Source of the DNA: Rhizobiales bacterium CCH3-A5
Lineage (GTDB): Bacteria; Pseudomonadota; Alphaproteobacteria; Rhizobiales; Beijerinckiaceae
DNA: 64,000 nucleotides
Assembly (NCBI GenBank): GCA_001556025.1
Contig: LSIB01000190.1
Span: 107,001-171,000 of the forward strand
Reading direction: 5' to 3'
Shown here: one piece after another, positions 38,873-52,245 of the stretch
Numbering within the stretch: the stretch's first letter is position 1
How the letters are laid out: each line of letters begins with the position of its first letter
The notes under the pieces: generated by a model
The model's database searches: none
What the model was told of the DNA's origin: nothing
What the model saw: the letters and a program-made list of their open reading frames with translations, nothing else
Made by a program: the position numbers and the translations under genes

Positions 38873-39049
38873 ATGACGCGGCCCGATGATCTGACGCATC
38901 CAGACGATCCGCCGGCTTCGCGGCTCGGCCTGACGCTGCTCGCCGGCGGTGCTTTCGCGCTGCTGCTGGCCGGGCTGCTGCTCTGGTGGCGCGAGGGCGA
39001 CAGGCTTTTCACGGATGGCCTCATCGCCGCCATCGTCGCCTGCTTCTGA
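38873..39049 (+). CDS. Small single-span membrane protein upstream of SCO
   Basis: The 58-residue protein begins MTRPDDLTHPDDPPASRLG, followed by a hydrophobic stretch LTLLAGGAFALLLAGLLLWW, then a short tail REGDRLFTDGLIAAIVACF. An upstream ATG at 38861 would add four residues. I do not recognise a named family. The gap to the SCO gene is 37 bp, so they are probably co-transcribed; a role in cytochrome oxidase assembly would be guesswork. Confidence 0.6.
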   Translation: MTRPDDLTHPDDPPASRLGLTLLAGGAFALLLAGLLLWWREGDRLFTDGLIAAIVACF

Positions 39050-39086
39050 GCGCGCATCCACCTCCCACCCTGCCGGAAAAATCTCC

Positions 39087-39674
39087 GTGAACCGCCGTCT
39101 CGTCCTGCCTCTCGTCGTGTTTCTGGTCGGCGCCGTCGCGCTGGCGGCTGCGGCCTTCATCACCTTCGCGCCGCAGCGGTCCGGCCAGAGCGGCGCGGCC
39201 AGCGTCGGCGGGCCGTTTTCGCTGACGACGCAGGCGGGCGCGAAGCTGACCGACGCCGATCTGCGCGGCGCGCCTTTCCTTGTCTTCTTCGGGTTCACCC
39301 ACTGTCCCGACATCTGCCCGACGAAGCTGTTCGAGATTTCGGAGGCGCTGCGCGCCGCCGGCCCGAAGGGCGAGAAGCTGAAGGCGCTGTTCGTCAGCGT
39401 CGATCCGGCGCGCGATACGCCGGAGGTTCTGAAGAGCTATCTCGGCTCCTTCGATCCGCGCATCATCGGCCTGACCGGCGACCAGGCGGCCGTCGATGCA
39501 ACAGTCAGAGCCTACCGCGCCTACGCCAAGAAGGTGCCGCTCAAGGATGGCGACTACACCATGGACCATACGGCGCTCGTCTATCTGATGGACAAGCGCG
39601 GCGGGTTCGTCGGCGCCTTCAATATCGAGCGGCCGCCGGCGGAAGCGGCCGCCGAATGGCTGCGGCATCTGTGA
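39087..39674 (+). CDS. SCO1/SenC-family copper protein
   Basis: The 195-residue membrane-anchored, thioredoxin-fold protein helps insert copper into cytochrome c oxidase or handles thiols in the periplasm. After an N-terminal anchor, FFGFTHCPDICPTKLFEISEAL carries the C-x3-C motif (C73, C77), and GDYTMDHTALVYLMD supplies the conserved His. SVDPARDTPEVLKSYL is also typical. The start is GTG at 39087. The last 56 bp overlap the 3' end of the convergent glycosyltransferase gene. Confidence 0.93.
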   Translation: MNRRLVLPLVVFLVGAVALAAAAFITFAPQRSGQSGAASVGGPFSLTTQAGAKLTDADLRGAPFLVFFGFTHCPDICPTKLFEISEALRAAGPKGEKLKALFVSVDPARDTPEVLKSYLGSFDPRIIGLTGDQAAVDATVRAYRAYAKKVPLKDGDYTMDHTALVYLMDKRGGFVGAFNIERPPAEAAAEWLRHL

Positions 39675-41538
39675 GGCCGATCCGCGTCGACGAGCGCGCC
39701 AAACCATGCGCCGTCTTGTTCCAGCTGTGGCGACGCGTGGTGTATTCGAGCAGCGCCATCCAGGCCGCGACCGAGACGAGCCCATAATACAGCGGTAGCA
39801 ACGGCAGAAAAGCGAGCAGGCGATACTCGCGGCGCCGCCAGACGCCGAGCGCCGGCGGAACCAGAATGGCGACAGCGCCGGCGAGCATCACCATCAGCGC
39901 GATCGCCGACGCCCATCCGTCGATCGGCCCGTCCGGCACCAGCAGAGCGCCGCTCCTCCAGGCGATGATCGCCGCGACGGCGAAGACCGGATAGCCGAGC
40001 GCGGTGACGACGCTGCCCAGCGCCAGCGCCAGAAATGTGGCGCTGGCCGCGAGCCCCGCTTCGCGCAGCAGCGCCGACGGGTCGCGCAGATGGCAGATCA
40101 GCGTCTGGACATGGCCCTTGATCCAGCGCGAGCGCTGCTTCAGCCAGGCCGGCAGGGTGAGCGGGGCCTCCTCCCATGTCAGCGAGGGCAGGTCGGCGAT
40201 GCGGAGGCCGGCGCGCACCAGCCTGACGCCGATATCGGCATCCTCGGTGACGTTCCAGGCGTCCCAGCCGCCGACCGCGCGCAGGGCCTCGGTGCGGAAA
40301 TGGTTCGAGGTGCCGCCGAGCAGGATCGGCAGATGGAAGCGCAGCAGCCCCGGATTCAGGACCTCGAATAGCCCGGCATATTCGAGCGCGAACAGGGCGG
40401 GCAGCAGCCCGTCCCGGGCATTGTCGATCGTCAGCCGCGCCTGCAGGCAGGCAATGGTAGCAGGCGCGCGCAGGAAGCGCGCCGCGGCCTGCCTGAGCTG
40501 CTGCGGATCGGGCTGGTCTTCGGCGTCGTAGACGGCGAACAGGGCTCCGCGCGCCTCCGCCAGAGCGAGGTTCAGCGCGCGCGGCTTGGTGCGCGGGCCG
40601 CCGGGCGGCACCACGAGCACGCTGAAAGACGGCGGCAGGTCGCAGGCGGCGAGCGCACGGCGCGTGCCGTGATCGCCAGCCTCGACCAGAAGCAGAATCT
40701 CCAGCTTGGCGGCCGGGTAGTCCAGCGCCGACAGCGCTGAGATGAGTTGCGGCAGCACGGCCTCCTCGCGCAGCAGCGGCACCGCGACCGTATAGATCGG
40801 CAGCCGCGCCTCATCGATGCGCCAGCCGAAGCGCTGCCAGAGATCGGCTGCAGGCGGTTCGAGCGCGGCTGCCAGCCGCAGCCCAGCGACCGCCAGGAAG
40901 ACCGGGCCGGCCAGCAGCGCCAGCAGAGAGAAGGTCTCGAAGGGCGCCAGCGTCGCCGCATAGGCGCCGGGCCCAATGCAGAGGGCGGCCGCCAGCTTCT
41001 GCCCCCGGCTCGAGCCGGTGCGCGCGGTTTGCCGGGCAAGGCCGGCCTTGTCCAGGCCCGCCAGCCGCCGGGCGAGGCTGGCCGCATTGGCCTCGCGCAG
41101 GCTCGCGGCGAAATGGCGCGGCGTCGTGACGGCGATGGTGTCGCGCCGGCTTGGGCCGGCCTCCAGCAGGCTGCGCAGCGCTGCTCCGGTCGGTGCGAGC
41201 GCGAAACGCAAAGGGCTGCCGGGTATGGCGACCACGGGCGCGACGCCGGCGCGGAGAATCGCGCCATGCTCGCCGCCGGGCAGGAGCGGAAGCTGCGCGT
41301 CGTGAAAGGGAAGGCCGAGTTCGGTGGCGAGCGCGCTGTAGAAGGCGGTTTCGGTGATGACTCCCGACGCGACAAGCTCGCGGGCAGGTTCGACGCCGAG
41401 TCGCCTGGCGCGTTCAGCCGTGGCGGCCAGAGCGTCGGCCGCGACGCCATGGCGCGTCAGGAAGGCGATCTCGGTCGGCAGAGGGAATGTGGCGTCGGAC
41501 GGTCGATCGGCCTCGTCCGCCCCTGCCATGCGAACCAT
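39619..41538 (-). CDS. Family 2 glycosyltransferase with N-terminal MshEN-like domain
   Basis: The 639-residue membrane enzyme has an N-terminal segment (about 20-130) resembling the GSPII_E/MshEN domain (VEPARELVASGVITETAFYSALATELGLPF), which in other proteins can bind c-di-GMP. One or two helices near 190-225 follow. The processive GT2 domain (about 245-480) shows VYDAEDQPDP, TEDADIGVRL and QRSRWIKGHVQT (Q-x2-RW), and several C-terminal helices come next. It probably polymerises or exports a glycan; the product is unknown. No polysaccharide genes flank it. Confidence 0.88.
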   Translation of the reverse strand: MVRMAGADEADRPSDATFPLPTEIAFLTRHGVAADALAATAERARRLGVEPARELVASGVITETAFYSALATELGLPFHDAQLPLLPGGEHGAILRAGVAPVVAIPGSPLRFALAPTGAALRSLLEAGPSRRDTIAVTTPRHFAASLREANAASLARRLAGLDKAGLARQTARTGSSRGQKLAAALCIGPGAYAATLAPFETFSLLALLAGPVFLAVAGLRLAAALEPPAADLWQRFGWRIDEARLPIYTVAVPLLREEAVLPQLISALSALDYPAAKLEILLLVEAGDHGTRRALAACDLPPSFSVLVVPPGGPRTKPRALNLALAEARGALFAVYDAEDQPDPQQLRQAAARFLRAPATIACLQARLTIDNARDGLLPALFALEYAGLFEVLNPGLLRFHLPILLGGTSNHFRTEALRAVGGWDAWNVTEDADIGVRLVRAGLRIADLPSLTWEEAPLTLPAWLKQRSRWIKGHVQTLICHLRDPSALLREAGLAASATFLALALGSVVTALGYPVFAVAAIIAWRSGALLVPDGPIDGWASAIALMVMLAGAVAILVPPALGVWRRREYRLLAFLPLLPLYYGLVSVAAWMALLEYTTRRHSWNKTAHGLARSSTRIGLTDAAAIRRPLPPAAARY

Positions 41539-41765
41539 CGCAACCGCCCCCGCATCTCAGGAGATCGCCTCCCGATGCAGGCGGCAACTTATGGTTGCCG
41601 ATTTTCCGGCCCGAGTCGAATCGCACGCGGTCGCAATCCGAGAGCCGGATCCGCCGATGCTCTCGTTGGGTGCGTAGGGAGGAGCGCATTGCCGGGACGC
41701 GGGAACGGCGTCCGGGCTTGAGAACCCGTTCAGGCCAGGGGCATGTCGATCTGGCGGGAAGGAGA

Positions 41766-41841
<76 letters not shown>

Positions 41842-42004
41842 ACTGATGGACTGATTTGGGGATCAGTCCGGGTCTTACCTGTCAGGCGAACCCGGCGCGC
41901 ATCGAGCGGCGGGGGTTCGGCTACGGCCACCGAAGCAGCGGCGCAGCGCTCTATAGGCGGGCAGGCGCGAAGACTCAAGCGCCTAATGTCGTCTCGCCGT
42001 CATT

Positions 42005-42047
42005 CATTTCGGCAAAACCTGCATTCCGGCAAAACCTGCATTTCGGC
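42005..42047. repeat. 17-bp tandem repeat, about 2.5 units
   Basis: Two 17-base units (42005-42021 and 42022-42038), containing CGGCAAAACCTG and differing at one base, are followed by a partial third unit to 42047. It lies between the FYDLN gene stop and the start of tRNA-Ala, both leftward. Confidence 0.8.
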
Positions 42048-42068
42048 GAGCGGCAATGCGCGGCGCGG

Positions 42069-42464
42069 TCAGACGTCCTCGTCGCCCTCGATGTCGCCAT
42101 CGATCAGGTCGGCCACGTCGTCGTCGCCTTCCTCGTCCTCTTCCAGGAAGGTGTCGTCATCGGGCGCGACGTCGTCCTCGACCTCGATGTCGTCCTCGCT
42201 GGTGACGACGGCTTCCTTCTCGGTCGCTTCGGCATCGGCCTCGTCGAGCGAGACGAGTTCGACGGGGCTGTCGGCGGCCTCGGCCTCCTCATCGTCCTCG
42301 GGCTCGGGCTTGGCCGCCGGAGCGGCCTTCGCCTGCGGCTCGAAGACCGAGCGCGGATAGGATTGTCCCGTGTAAGGCGAGACGATCGGATCCTTGCCGA
42401 GGTCGTAGAATTTGCGCCCGGTCGTGGGGCAGACACGCTTGGTGCCAAGTTCCGGTTTCGCCAC
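42069..42464 (-). CDS. TIGR02300/FYDLN-type acidic protein
   Basis: The 131-residue protein has an N-terminal block KPELGTKRVCPTTGRKFYDLGKDPIVSPYTG containing the FYDL signature, followed by a very acidic tail rich in Glu and Asp. The family is found next to aroA in many alphaproteobacteria and has no known biochemical role; the acidic tail suggests a nucleic-acid-mimic or chaperone-like role, which is speculation. It is divergent from aroA. Confidence 0.9.
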   Translation of the reverse strand: MAKPELGTKRVCPTTGRKFYDLGKDPIVSPYTGQSYPRSVFEPQAKAAPAAKPEPEDDEEAEAADSPVELVSLDEADAEATEKEAVVTSEDDIEVEDDVAPDDDTFLEEDEEGDDDVADLIDGDIEGDEDV

Positions 42465-42514
42465 TGCGTCGGACCTTCAATCATCATGTTCTGAAAAGCA
42501 GGCGCGTCCGTTAG

Positions 42515-44622
<2,108 letters not shown>

Positions 44623-44802
44623 GCCGAGACCGGCTCAAGCAAGGGCGGCGAAACAAAAGGCCGTGTCTGCCCAGCTTTCGGCCTTGGCGCGAATCGAAAG
44701 CCGGCGCACACTCCCATGACATTCGCTTGAAGCCCGATGCCCGTCCGCGGCGTTCCGCGCTCTTTTGCATCCCGCTTCCTGGCGACGATGATGGAGGGTG
44801 CG

Positions 44803-45618
44803 ATGCGGCGTCGGCTGTTCGGTCTCTTGAGTCTCCTCGCTGCTGGCCTCTGGACGCAAGCCGTGTCCAACGCGCAGCAAGCGGCCGCACCGATGGAAGA
44901 GGTCGATGTCGCGCTCGTGCTGGCGGTCGACGTCTCCTATTCGATGGACCTTGACGAACTTGCCCTGCAACGCAACGGCTATATCGAGGCCTTCCGCTCG
45001 AAGCAGCTTCACGACGCGATCGCCAAGGGCGCGGTCGGCAAGATCGCGGTGACCTATGTCGAATGGGCCGGCGGCCATTTTCAGCATGTCGTCAGGCCCT
45101 GGAAGGTCATCGACTCGCCCCAGTCGGCGATTGCCTTCGCCGAGGAACTGGGCGAGGCCCCGACGCGGCGCGGCCGGCGCACCTCGATCTCCGGTGCGAT
45201 CGATCTGAGCATGGCCCTGCTGGAGCAGGCCAATGTCCTGCCGCTGCGCAAGGTCATCGATATTTCGGGCGACGGCGCCAATAATGACGGCAGGCCCGTC
45301 ACCGCCGCGCGCGACGAGGCCCGCGCCAAGGGCATCAGCATCAACGGCCTGCCGGTCATGCTCAAACAGGCGAGCTATTTCGACATCGACAATCTCGACG
45401 CCTATTACGAGGATTGCGTCATCACCGGCGTCGGAGCCTTCGTGATCCCGATTCGCGAGCGCAGCCAGTTCGTCGATGCGACCCGCACGAAACTCGTCCG
45501 GGAGATCGCAGAAATGCCTGCTGGTCCTGAGGCGCTGATCCAGAAAGCCCAGGCACGGACGCCGCGCACCTCCTGCCTTTCGGGCGAGCAGCAATGGCGC
45601 GAGCGGATGGGGAATTGA
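44803..45618 (+). CDS. DUF1194 protein with von Willebrand A fold
   Basis: The 271-residue protein has a signal peptide (MRRRLFGLLSLLAAGLWTQAVSNAQQ) and then a VWA-type domain with the MIDAS motif D-x-S-x-S in LAVDVSYSMDLDE, plus ISGDGANNDGRPV. It is probably a periplasmic or outer-membrane-facing binding protein; its ligand is unknown. The ATG at 44803 has GGAGGG 4 bp upstream. Earlier in-frame ATGs exist at 44737, 44788 and 44791. Confidence 0.88.
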   Translation: MRRRLFGLLSLLAAGLWTQAVSNAQQAAAPMEEVDVALVLAVDVSYSMDLDELALQRNGYIEAFRSKQLHDAIAKGAVGKIAVTYVEWAGGHFQHVVRPWKVIDSPQSAIAFAEELGEAPTRRGRRTSISGAIDLSMALLEQANVLPLRKVIDISGDGANNDGRPVTAARDEARAKGISINGLPVMLKQASYFDIDNLDAYYEDCVITGVGAFVIPIRERSQFVDATRTKLVREIAEMPAGPEALIQKAQARTPRTSCLSGEQQWRERMGN

Positions 45619-45628
45619 GGCGCAGCCC

Positions 45629-48133
<2,505 letters not shown>

Positions 48134-48179
48134 CACCCGCGCGATGTGCCGCGTCGCATGCCGGGGCGCAAGCGGCGCG

Positions 48180-48971
48180 TCAGGCCGCGACCTGCTGCGC
48201 CGCGACCTCGAAGCGGGTGGTCGAGACCGTGCCGCCCGCGATCGTCACCAGCGTGTTGCAGGGCAGGGCCTGCCAGCAGTCGCGCGCCGCATCGACCGGT
48301 TCCGAGGCGACGACGATGTTGTCGCCGCGATCGCACAGGTAAAGCGACGGCGGTTTGGGGTCAGACGACCAGCGCAGGGCGTGAATCGTCTCGCCGTCGG
48401 CGATGGCCGCGGCGCAGCGCAAAGGCTCGCGGATGCCCGCCGCCTGCATCAGCGCCAGCGCCTCGCCGAGCGCCCAGGCCAATGCGTCGCCGGGCGAAAG
48501 GCCGTCGGCGATCCGGGCCAGCGCCAGCAGGAACAAGGCTTCGGAATCGGTGGTGCCGACGCGCGCGCCATAGAGCGCATCCGGAATCAGGGTCTCCAGC
48601 TTGCGTCGGATCAGCCCATAGCCGCCGATCTGGCCGTTATGCATGAAGAGATGCCGGCCATGGGAGAAGGGGTGGCAGTTGGCCCGCGTCGTCGCCGTGC
48701 CGGTGGCGGCCCGCACATGCGCGAAGAACAGGCTCGATCGCACCTGCCTTGCGATCGAGAGCAGGTTCTCGTCCGACCACGCCGGCCTGACCTCGCGATA
48801 AAGGCCGGGCTCGGCCCGCTCGCCATACCAGCCGAGCCCGAAACCGTCGCCATTGGTGCCGGTCTTGGTCTCCTCGGCATGGAGCGACTGGTGGATCAGC
48901 GAATGGCAGGGCGCGGCGACGAGGTCCTCGAGGAAGACCGGAACGCCGGAATAGACAAGGAAACGGCACAT
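48180..48971 (-). CDS. Class II glutamine amidotransferase (YafJ-like)
   Basis: The 263-residue Ntn-hydrolase begins MCRFLVYSG, with Cys2 as the nucleophile after Met removal. FAHVRAATGTATTRANCHPFSHGRHLFMHNGQIGG holds the oxyanion and glutamine-site residues. The protein resembles E. coli YafJ and EgtC, but no egt genes are nearby and the acceptor of ammonia is unknown. The length is normal for the stand-alone domain. Confidence 0.9.
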   Translation of the reverse strand: MCRFLVYSGVPVFLEDLVAAPCHSLIHQSLHAEETKTGTNGDGFGLGWYGERAEPGLYREVRPAWSDENLLSIARQVRSSLFFAHVRAATGTATTRANCHPFSHGRHLFMHNGQIGGYGLIRRKLETLIPDALYGARVGTTDSEALFLLALARIADGLSPGDALAWALGEALALMQAAGIREPLRCAAAIADGETIHALRWSSDPKPPSLYLCDRGDNIVVASEPVDAARDCWQALPCNTLVTIAGGTVSTTRFEVAAQQVAA

Positions 48972-49073
48972 GCTCAGGCCCCGAATCGGCCGCGGCCGGG
49001 ACGCCGCTGACAGAAGATTATTCTATCGCGATGAATGGCAGGCTAATAATTCAGCCTCGGCCCCCGTGGCTCA

Positions 49074-49553
49074 TCACTGGCCGCAGGCGAAGTCGATCCT
49101 GGCCGCCTTCGCGGATTTCCCGACCTTGACCTCGATGTCCAGCGGAGCGCAGGTCGCGTTGTCGAGCAGGAAGGCCTTGTGGATGCGGCCGCTCTCGCCG
49201 AACAGGAAGCCGCCATAGACGCGGCTGAGCGCGATCTTCTCGCCCGCCTTCGTCTTCTGCTTGACCGTCACGGAAGCGAGGTCGCGGGCGATCCTGTCGG
49301 AGGATTTCGAGTTCTTCGCGCCGGTGAAGACGAGCGTCACCAGCACGGCGTCGGCCGGCTCGCCGGCCTCGCCCTCTCCGGTCGCCGTATTGCGCAGCGT
49401 CTTGCCGGCGCCGACCAGATTCTCCGACAGCCTGCCCGAGCGCTCGAGGAAAAGCTGCGCGCGGATCTCGGCGACCGCGACCTGCGCGACCGCGTCCGAC
49501 GTCGAGAACGCGGCCGTCAGGACGGTCGAGGCCAGCAGGAGTATGGCGCGCAT
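49074..49553 (-). CDS. Unknown periplasmic protein
   Basis: The 159-residue protein begins MRAILLLASTVLTAAFSTSDAVAQ, a clear signal peptide with an AVA-type cleavage site. The mature part alternates short strands and contains TLVFTGAKNSKSSDRIARDLASVTVKQ and IHKAFLLDNATCAPLDIEVKVG. Its two cysteines (in NATCAPL and the C-terminal FACGQ) could form a disulphide. I do not recognise the family. Confidence 0.8.
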   Translation of the reverse strand: MRAILLLASTVLTAAFSTSDAVAQVAVAEIRAQLFLERSGRLSENLVGAGKTLRNTATGEGEAGEPADAVLVTLVFTGAKNSKSSDRIARDLASVTVKQKTKAGEKIALSRVYGGFLFGESGRIHKAFLLDNATCAPLDIEVKVGKSAKAARIDFACGQ

Positions 49554-49810
49554 CGAATGTCTGTCCTTCGCATCATGCCGGGTGCGTCGCGGCAGTAGCC
49601 CGATCCGCCGGGTGCTGGCTAGCCCCGCCTGCCGCGCGCCCGATCATGGCCGCGCCATGGCGACATGCGCGCGACAGCCACGGCCGATCGCGGTCCGGCG
49701 GCGGCAAAACCTGCCCAATCTGCGATCTTGTGCAGGCTTGCCGCTTCCGATAACGACAGGCTCAAGGGGAGCGGCATAGCCGCCGCGTATCGTCGTCGGG
49801 AGAGAATGCT

Positions 49811-50407
49811 TTGCAGGGGCTTCTTGGTATCAGCCGCGCCATCGACGCGATCAACAGTCAGATCGGCAAAAAGGTCGCCTGGCTCATCCTGCTGGCCGTG
49901 ATCGTCGCGACAGTCAACGCGATCATCCGCAAGCTCTTCAACGTCTCCTCGAACGCCTGGCTCGAACTGCAATGGATGCTGTTCGGCGCGGTCTTCCTGC
50001 TCTGCGCCTCCTGGACGCTGCAGGTGAAGGAGCATATCCGCATCGACATCGTGAACAGCCTGCTGCCCAAATCCGTGCAGCGCTGGATCGACCTGATCGG
50101 CCACACGCTGTTCCTGATGCCGTTCTGCCTGCTGATGGTCTACCATTCCTGGCCGTTCTTCACGCGCTCCTACGCCATCAACGAGCAGTCGCTCTCGGCC
50201 GGCGGTCTGGCGCAGTGGCCGGCCAAGGGGCTGGTGGTGATCGGCTTCGTCATGTTGACCGTCCAGGGCGTCTCCGAGATCATCAAGCAGGTCGCGATCA
50301 TGCGCGGCGATCTCGAGGACGACGAGACGCTGAAGGGCCACGCCGCGGCGGCGGAGGCCGAGGCGCAGCGCCTGCTCGACCAGGCCAAGGCCGACGGCCT
50401 CGCCTGA
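49811..50407 (+). CDS. dctQ: TRAP transporter small permease DctQ
   Basis: The 198-residue four-helix protein is the small membrane subunit of a TRAP transporter, which takes up carboxylates or other acids using an ion gradient. WLELQWMLFGAVFLLCASWTLQVKEHIRIDIV is the typical DctQ motif. The C-terminus has an added charged helix (DDETLKGHAAAAEAEAQRLLDQ). The likely start is TTG at 49811 with GGGAGAG about 10 bp upstream. dctM follows after 47 bp. Confidence 0.9.
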   Translation: MQGLLGISRAIDAINSQIGKKVAWLILLAVIVATVNAIIRKLFNVSSNAWLELQWMLFGAVFLLCASWTLQVKEHIRIDIVNSLLPKSVQRWIDLIGHTLFLMPFCLLMVYHSWPFFTRSYAINEQSLSAGGLAQWPAKGLVVIGFVMLTVQGVSEIIKQVAIMRGDLEDDETLKGHAAAAEAEAQRLLDQAKADGLA

Positions 50408-50454
50408 CGCCCCCCGATTTCGCATGATTTCCGCACTCGTCCGGATTTGATCCC

Positions 50455-52245
50455 ATGACCGCATTCCGCCTCCCGCGAGTCGCCGGCCTGTTGCTCGCGC
50501 TGATCGTCGTCGCCTTTTTCGCCCTGCATACGGGCGATGCTCAGGCCGCCGGTTTCGGTGACTTCATGCGGACCAACATGGCCCCGGTCATGTTCGCGGC
50601 GCTCGTCGTCTTCCTGCTGCTGGGCTATCCGGTCGCCTTCGCGCTCGCCGCCAACGGTTTGTTCTTCGCCATCGTCGGCATCGAGCTCGGGCTGTTTCAG
50701 GAAAACTTCCTGCAGGCGATGCCGGAGCGCATCTACGGCACGATGAACAACGACGTGCTGCTGGCGATCCCGTTCTTCACCTTCATGGGGCTGGTGCTGG
50801 AGCGCTCGGGCATGGCCGAGGACCTGCTCGACACGATCGGCCAGCTTTTTGGGCCGATCCGCGGCGGCCTCGCCTACGCCGTCATCTTCGTCGGTGCGCT
50901 TCTGGCCGCCACGACCGGCGTGGTCGCCGCCTCCGTGATCTCGATGGGCCTGATCTCGCTGCCGATCATGCTGCGCTACGGCTATGACCGACGCCTCGCG
51001 TCGGGCGTCATCGCCGCCTCGGGCACGCTGGCGCAGATCATTCCGCCCTCGCTCGTCCTGATCGTGCTCGCCGACCAGCTCGGCCGCTCGGTCGGCGACA
51101 TGTATGAGGGCGCCTTCATCCCCGGCCTCGTTCTGTCGGCGATGTATGCCGGCTACGTCTTTCTCGTCACCGTCGTCTATCCCAAGCGCGCGCCGGGTCT
51201 GCCGCCGGAAGCCCAGACGCTGCGCGACGCCGACGGCGTCACCCGCCGCTTCTCCCTGCTGGTGGTCACGGTGCTCTCCTTTGCGCTCGGCTACGCCTAT
51301 ATGAAGCTGTTCACCACGGTGAAGGCCGGCGCTGATTTCGTCGTGCTGCTGATGTCGATCGCGGTCGGCGTCTCCTTCGTCATCGCGCTGATCAACAAAT
51401 ATCTGCGGCTGAACCTGCTCTCGCGCATGGCCGAGCAGGTCATCTTCGTGATGGTGCCGCCGCTGGCGCTGATCTTCCTCGTGCTCGGCACCATCTTCAT
51501 CGGCCTCGCCACCCCGACCGAGGGCGGCGCGATGGGCGCGGCCGGCGCGATCCTGCTCGCGATCGGAAAGCGCCGGCTCTCCTTTGATCTGCTCAAGCAG
51601 GCGACGGAATCGACCGCCAAGCTCTCGGCCTTCGTGCTCTTCATCCTGGTCGGCGCGCGCGTCTTCTCGCTGACCTTCTACGGCGTCAACGGCCATGTCT
51701 GGGTCGAGCATCTGCTGATCGGCCTGCCGGGCGGCGCGACAGGCTTCCTGATCGTCGTCAACGTGATGGTGTTCCTGCTCGCCTTCTTCCTCGACTTCTT
51801 CGAGCTCGCCTTCATCATCGTGCCGCTGCTCGGGCCCGCGGCCGAAAAACTCGGCATCGACCTGATCTGGTTCGGCGTCATCCTCGGCGTGAACATGCAG
51901 ACCTCGTTCATGCACCCGCCCTTCGGCTTCGCGCTGTTCTACCTGCGCTCGGTCGCGCCCAAGGACCGCTATCGCGACAAGGTCACCGGGACGATGATGG
52001 AGCCTGTCACCACGGGGCAGATCTATTGGGGCGCGGTGCCCTTCGTGGTGATCCAGTGCATCATGGTGGCGCTGGTGATCTCGGTTCCGCAGATGGTGAT
52101 GCACTACAAGGCGTCCGCCGTTCAGCTCGACCAGAAGGCGATCGACAAGCAGTTCGACTCCATCCAGATCCCCGGCTTCGGCGCGCCGGGCGGCGGTCTG
52201 CCGGGGCTCGATCTCAACGCTCCGCCCCAGCTCAATCTGAACTGA
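50455..52245 (+). CDS. dctM: TRAP transporter large permease DctM
   Basis: The 596-residue transport subunit has about 12 to 14 helices. Seen are GYPVAFALAANGLFFAIVG, IPFFTFMGLVLERSGMAEDLLDTIG, a GVVAASVISMGLISLP loop, and the glycine-rich IFIGLATPTEGGAMGAAGAILL. It is longer than the basic 430-residue form, with extra segments near 260-330 and a hydrophilic C-terminal tail, features of the large TakP/mannitol-type subgroup. No binding protein (DctP) is beside it. Its stop overlaps the NhaD-like start (TGATG). Confidence 0.93.
   Translation: MTAFRLPRVAGLLLALIVVAFFALHTGDAQAAGFGDFMRTNMAPVMFAALVVFLLLGYPVAFALAANGLFFAIVGIELGLFQENFLQAMPERIYGTMNNDVLLAIPFFTFMGLVLERSGMAEDLLDTIGQLFGPIRGGLAYAVIFVGALLAATTGVVAASVISMGLISLPIMLRYGYDRRLASGVIAASGTLAQIIPPSLVLIVLADQLGRSVGDMYEGAFIPGLVLSAMYAGYVFLVTVVYPKRAPGLPPEAQTLRDADGVTRRFSLLVVTVLSFALGYAYMKLFTTVKAGADFVVLLMSIAVGVSFVIALINKYLRLNLLSRMAEQVIFVMVPPLALIFLVLGTIFIGLATPTEGGAMGAAGAILLAIGKRRLSFDLLKQATESTAKLSAFVLFILVGARVFSLTFYGVNGHVWVEHLLIGLPGGATGFLIVVNVMVFLLAFFLDFFELAFIIVPLLGPAAEKLGIDLIWFGVILGVNMQTSFMHPPFGFALFYLRSVAPKDRYRDKVTGTMMEPVTTGQIYWGAVPFVVIQCIMVALVISVPQMVMHYKASAVQLDQKAIDKQFDSIQIPGFGAPGGGLPGLDLNAPPQLNLN

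Noticed and set aside
37342..39057. A 571-residue open frame opposite selO
   Set aside because: Arginine- and alanine-rich with no family signature; selO on the forward strand has full conserved motifs.
50170..52104. A 644-residue open frame on the reverse strand of dctQ-dctM
   Set aside because: It is rich in His, Asp, Gln and Arg with no domain, and mirrors the GC-rich codon pattern of the real genes on the other strand.
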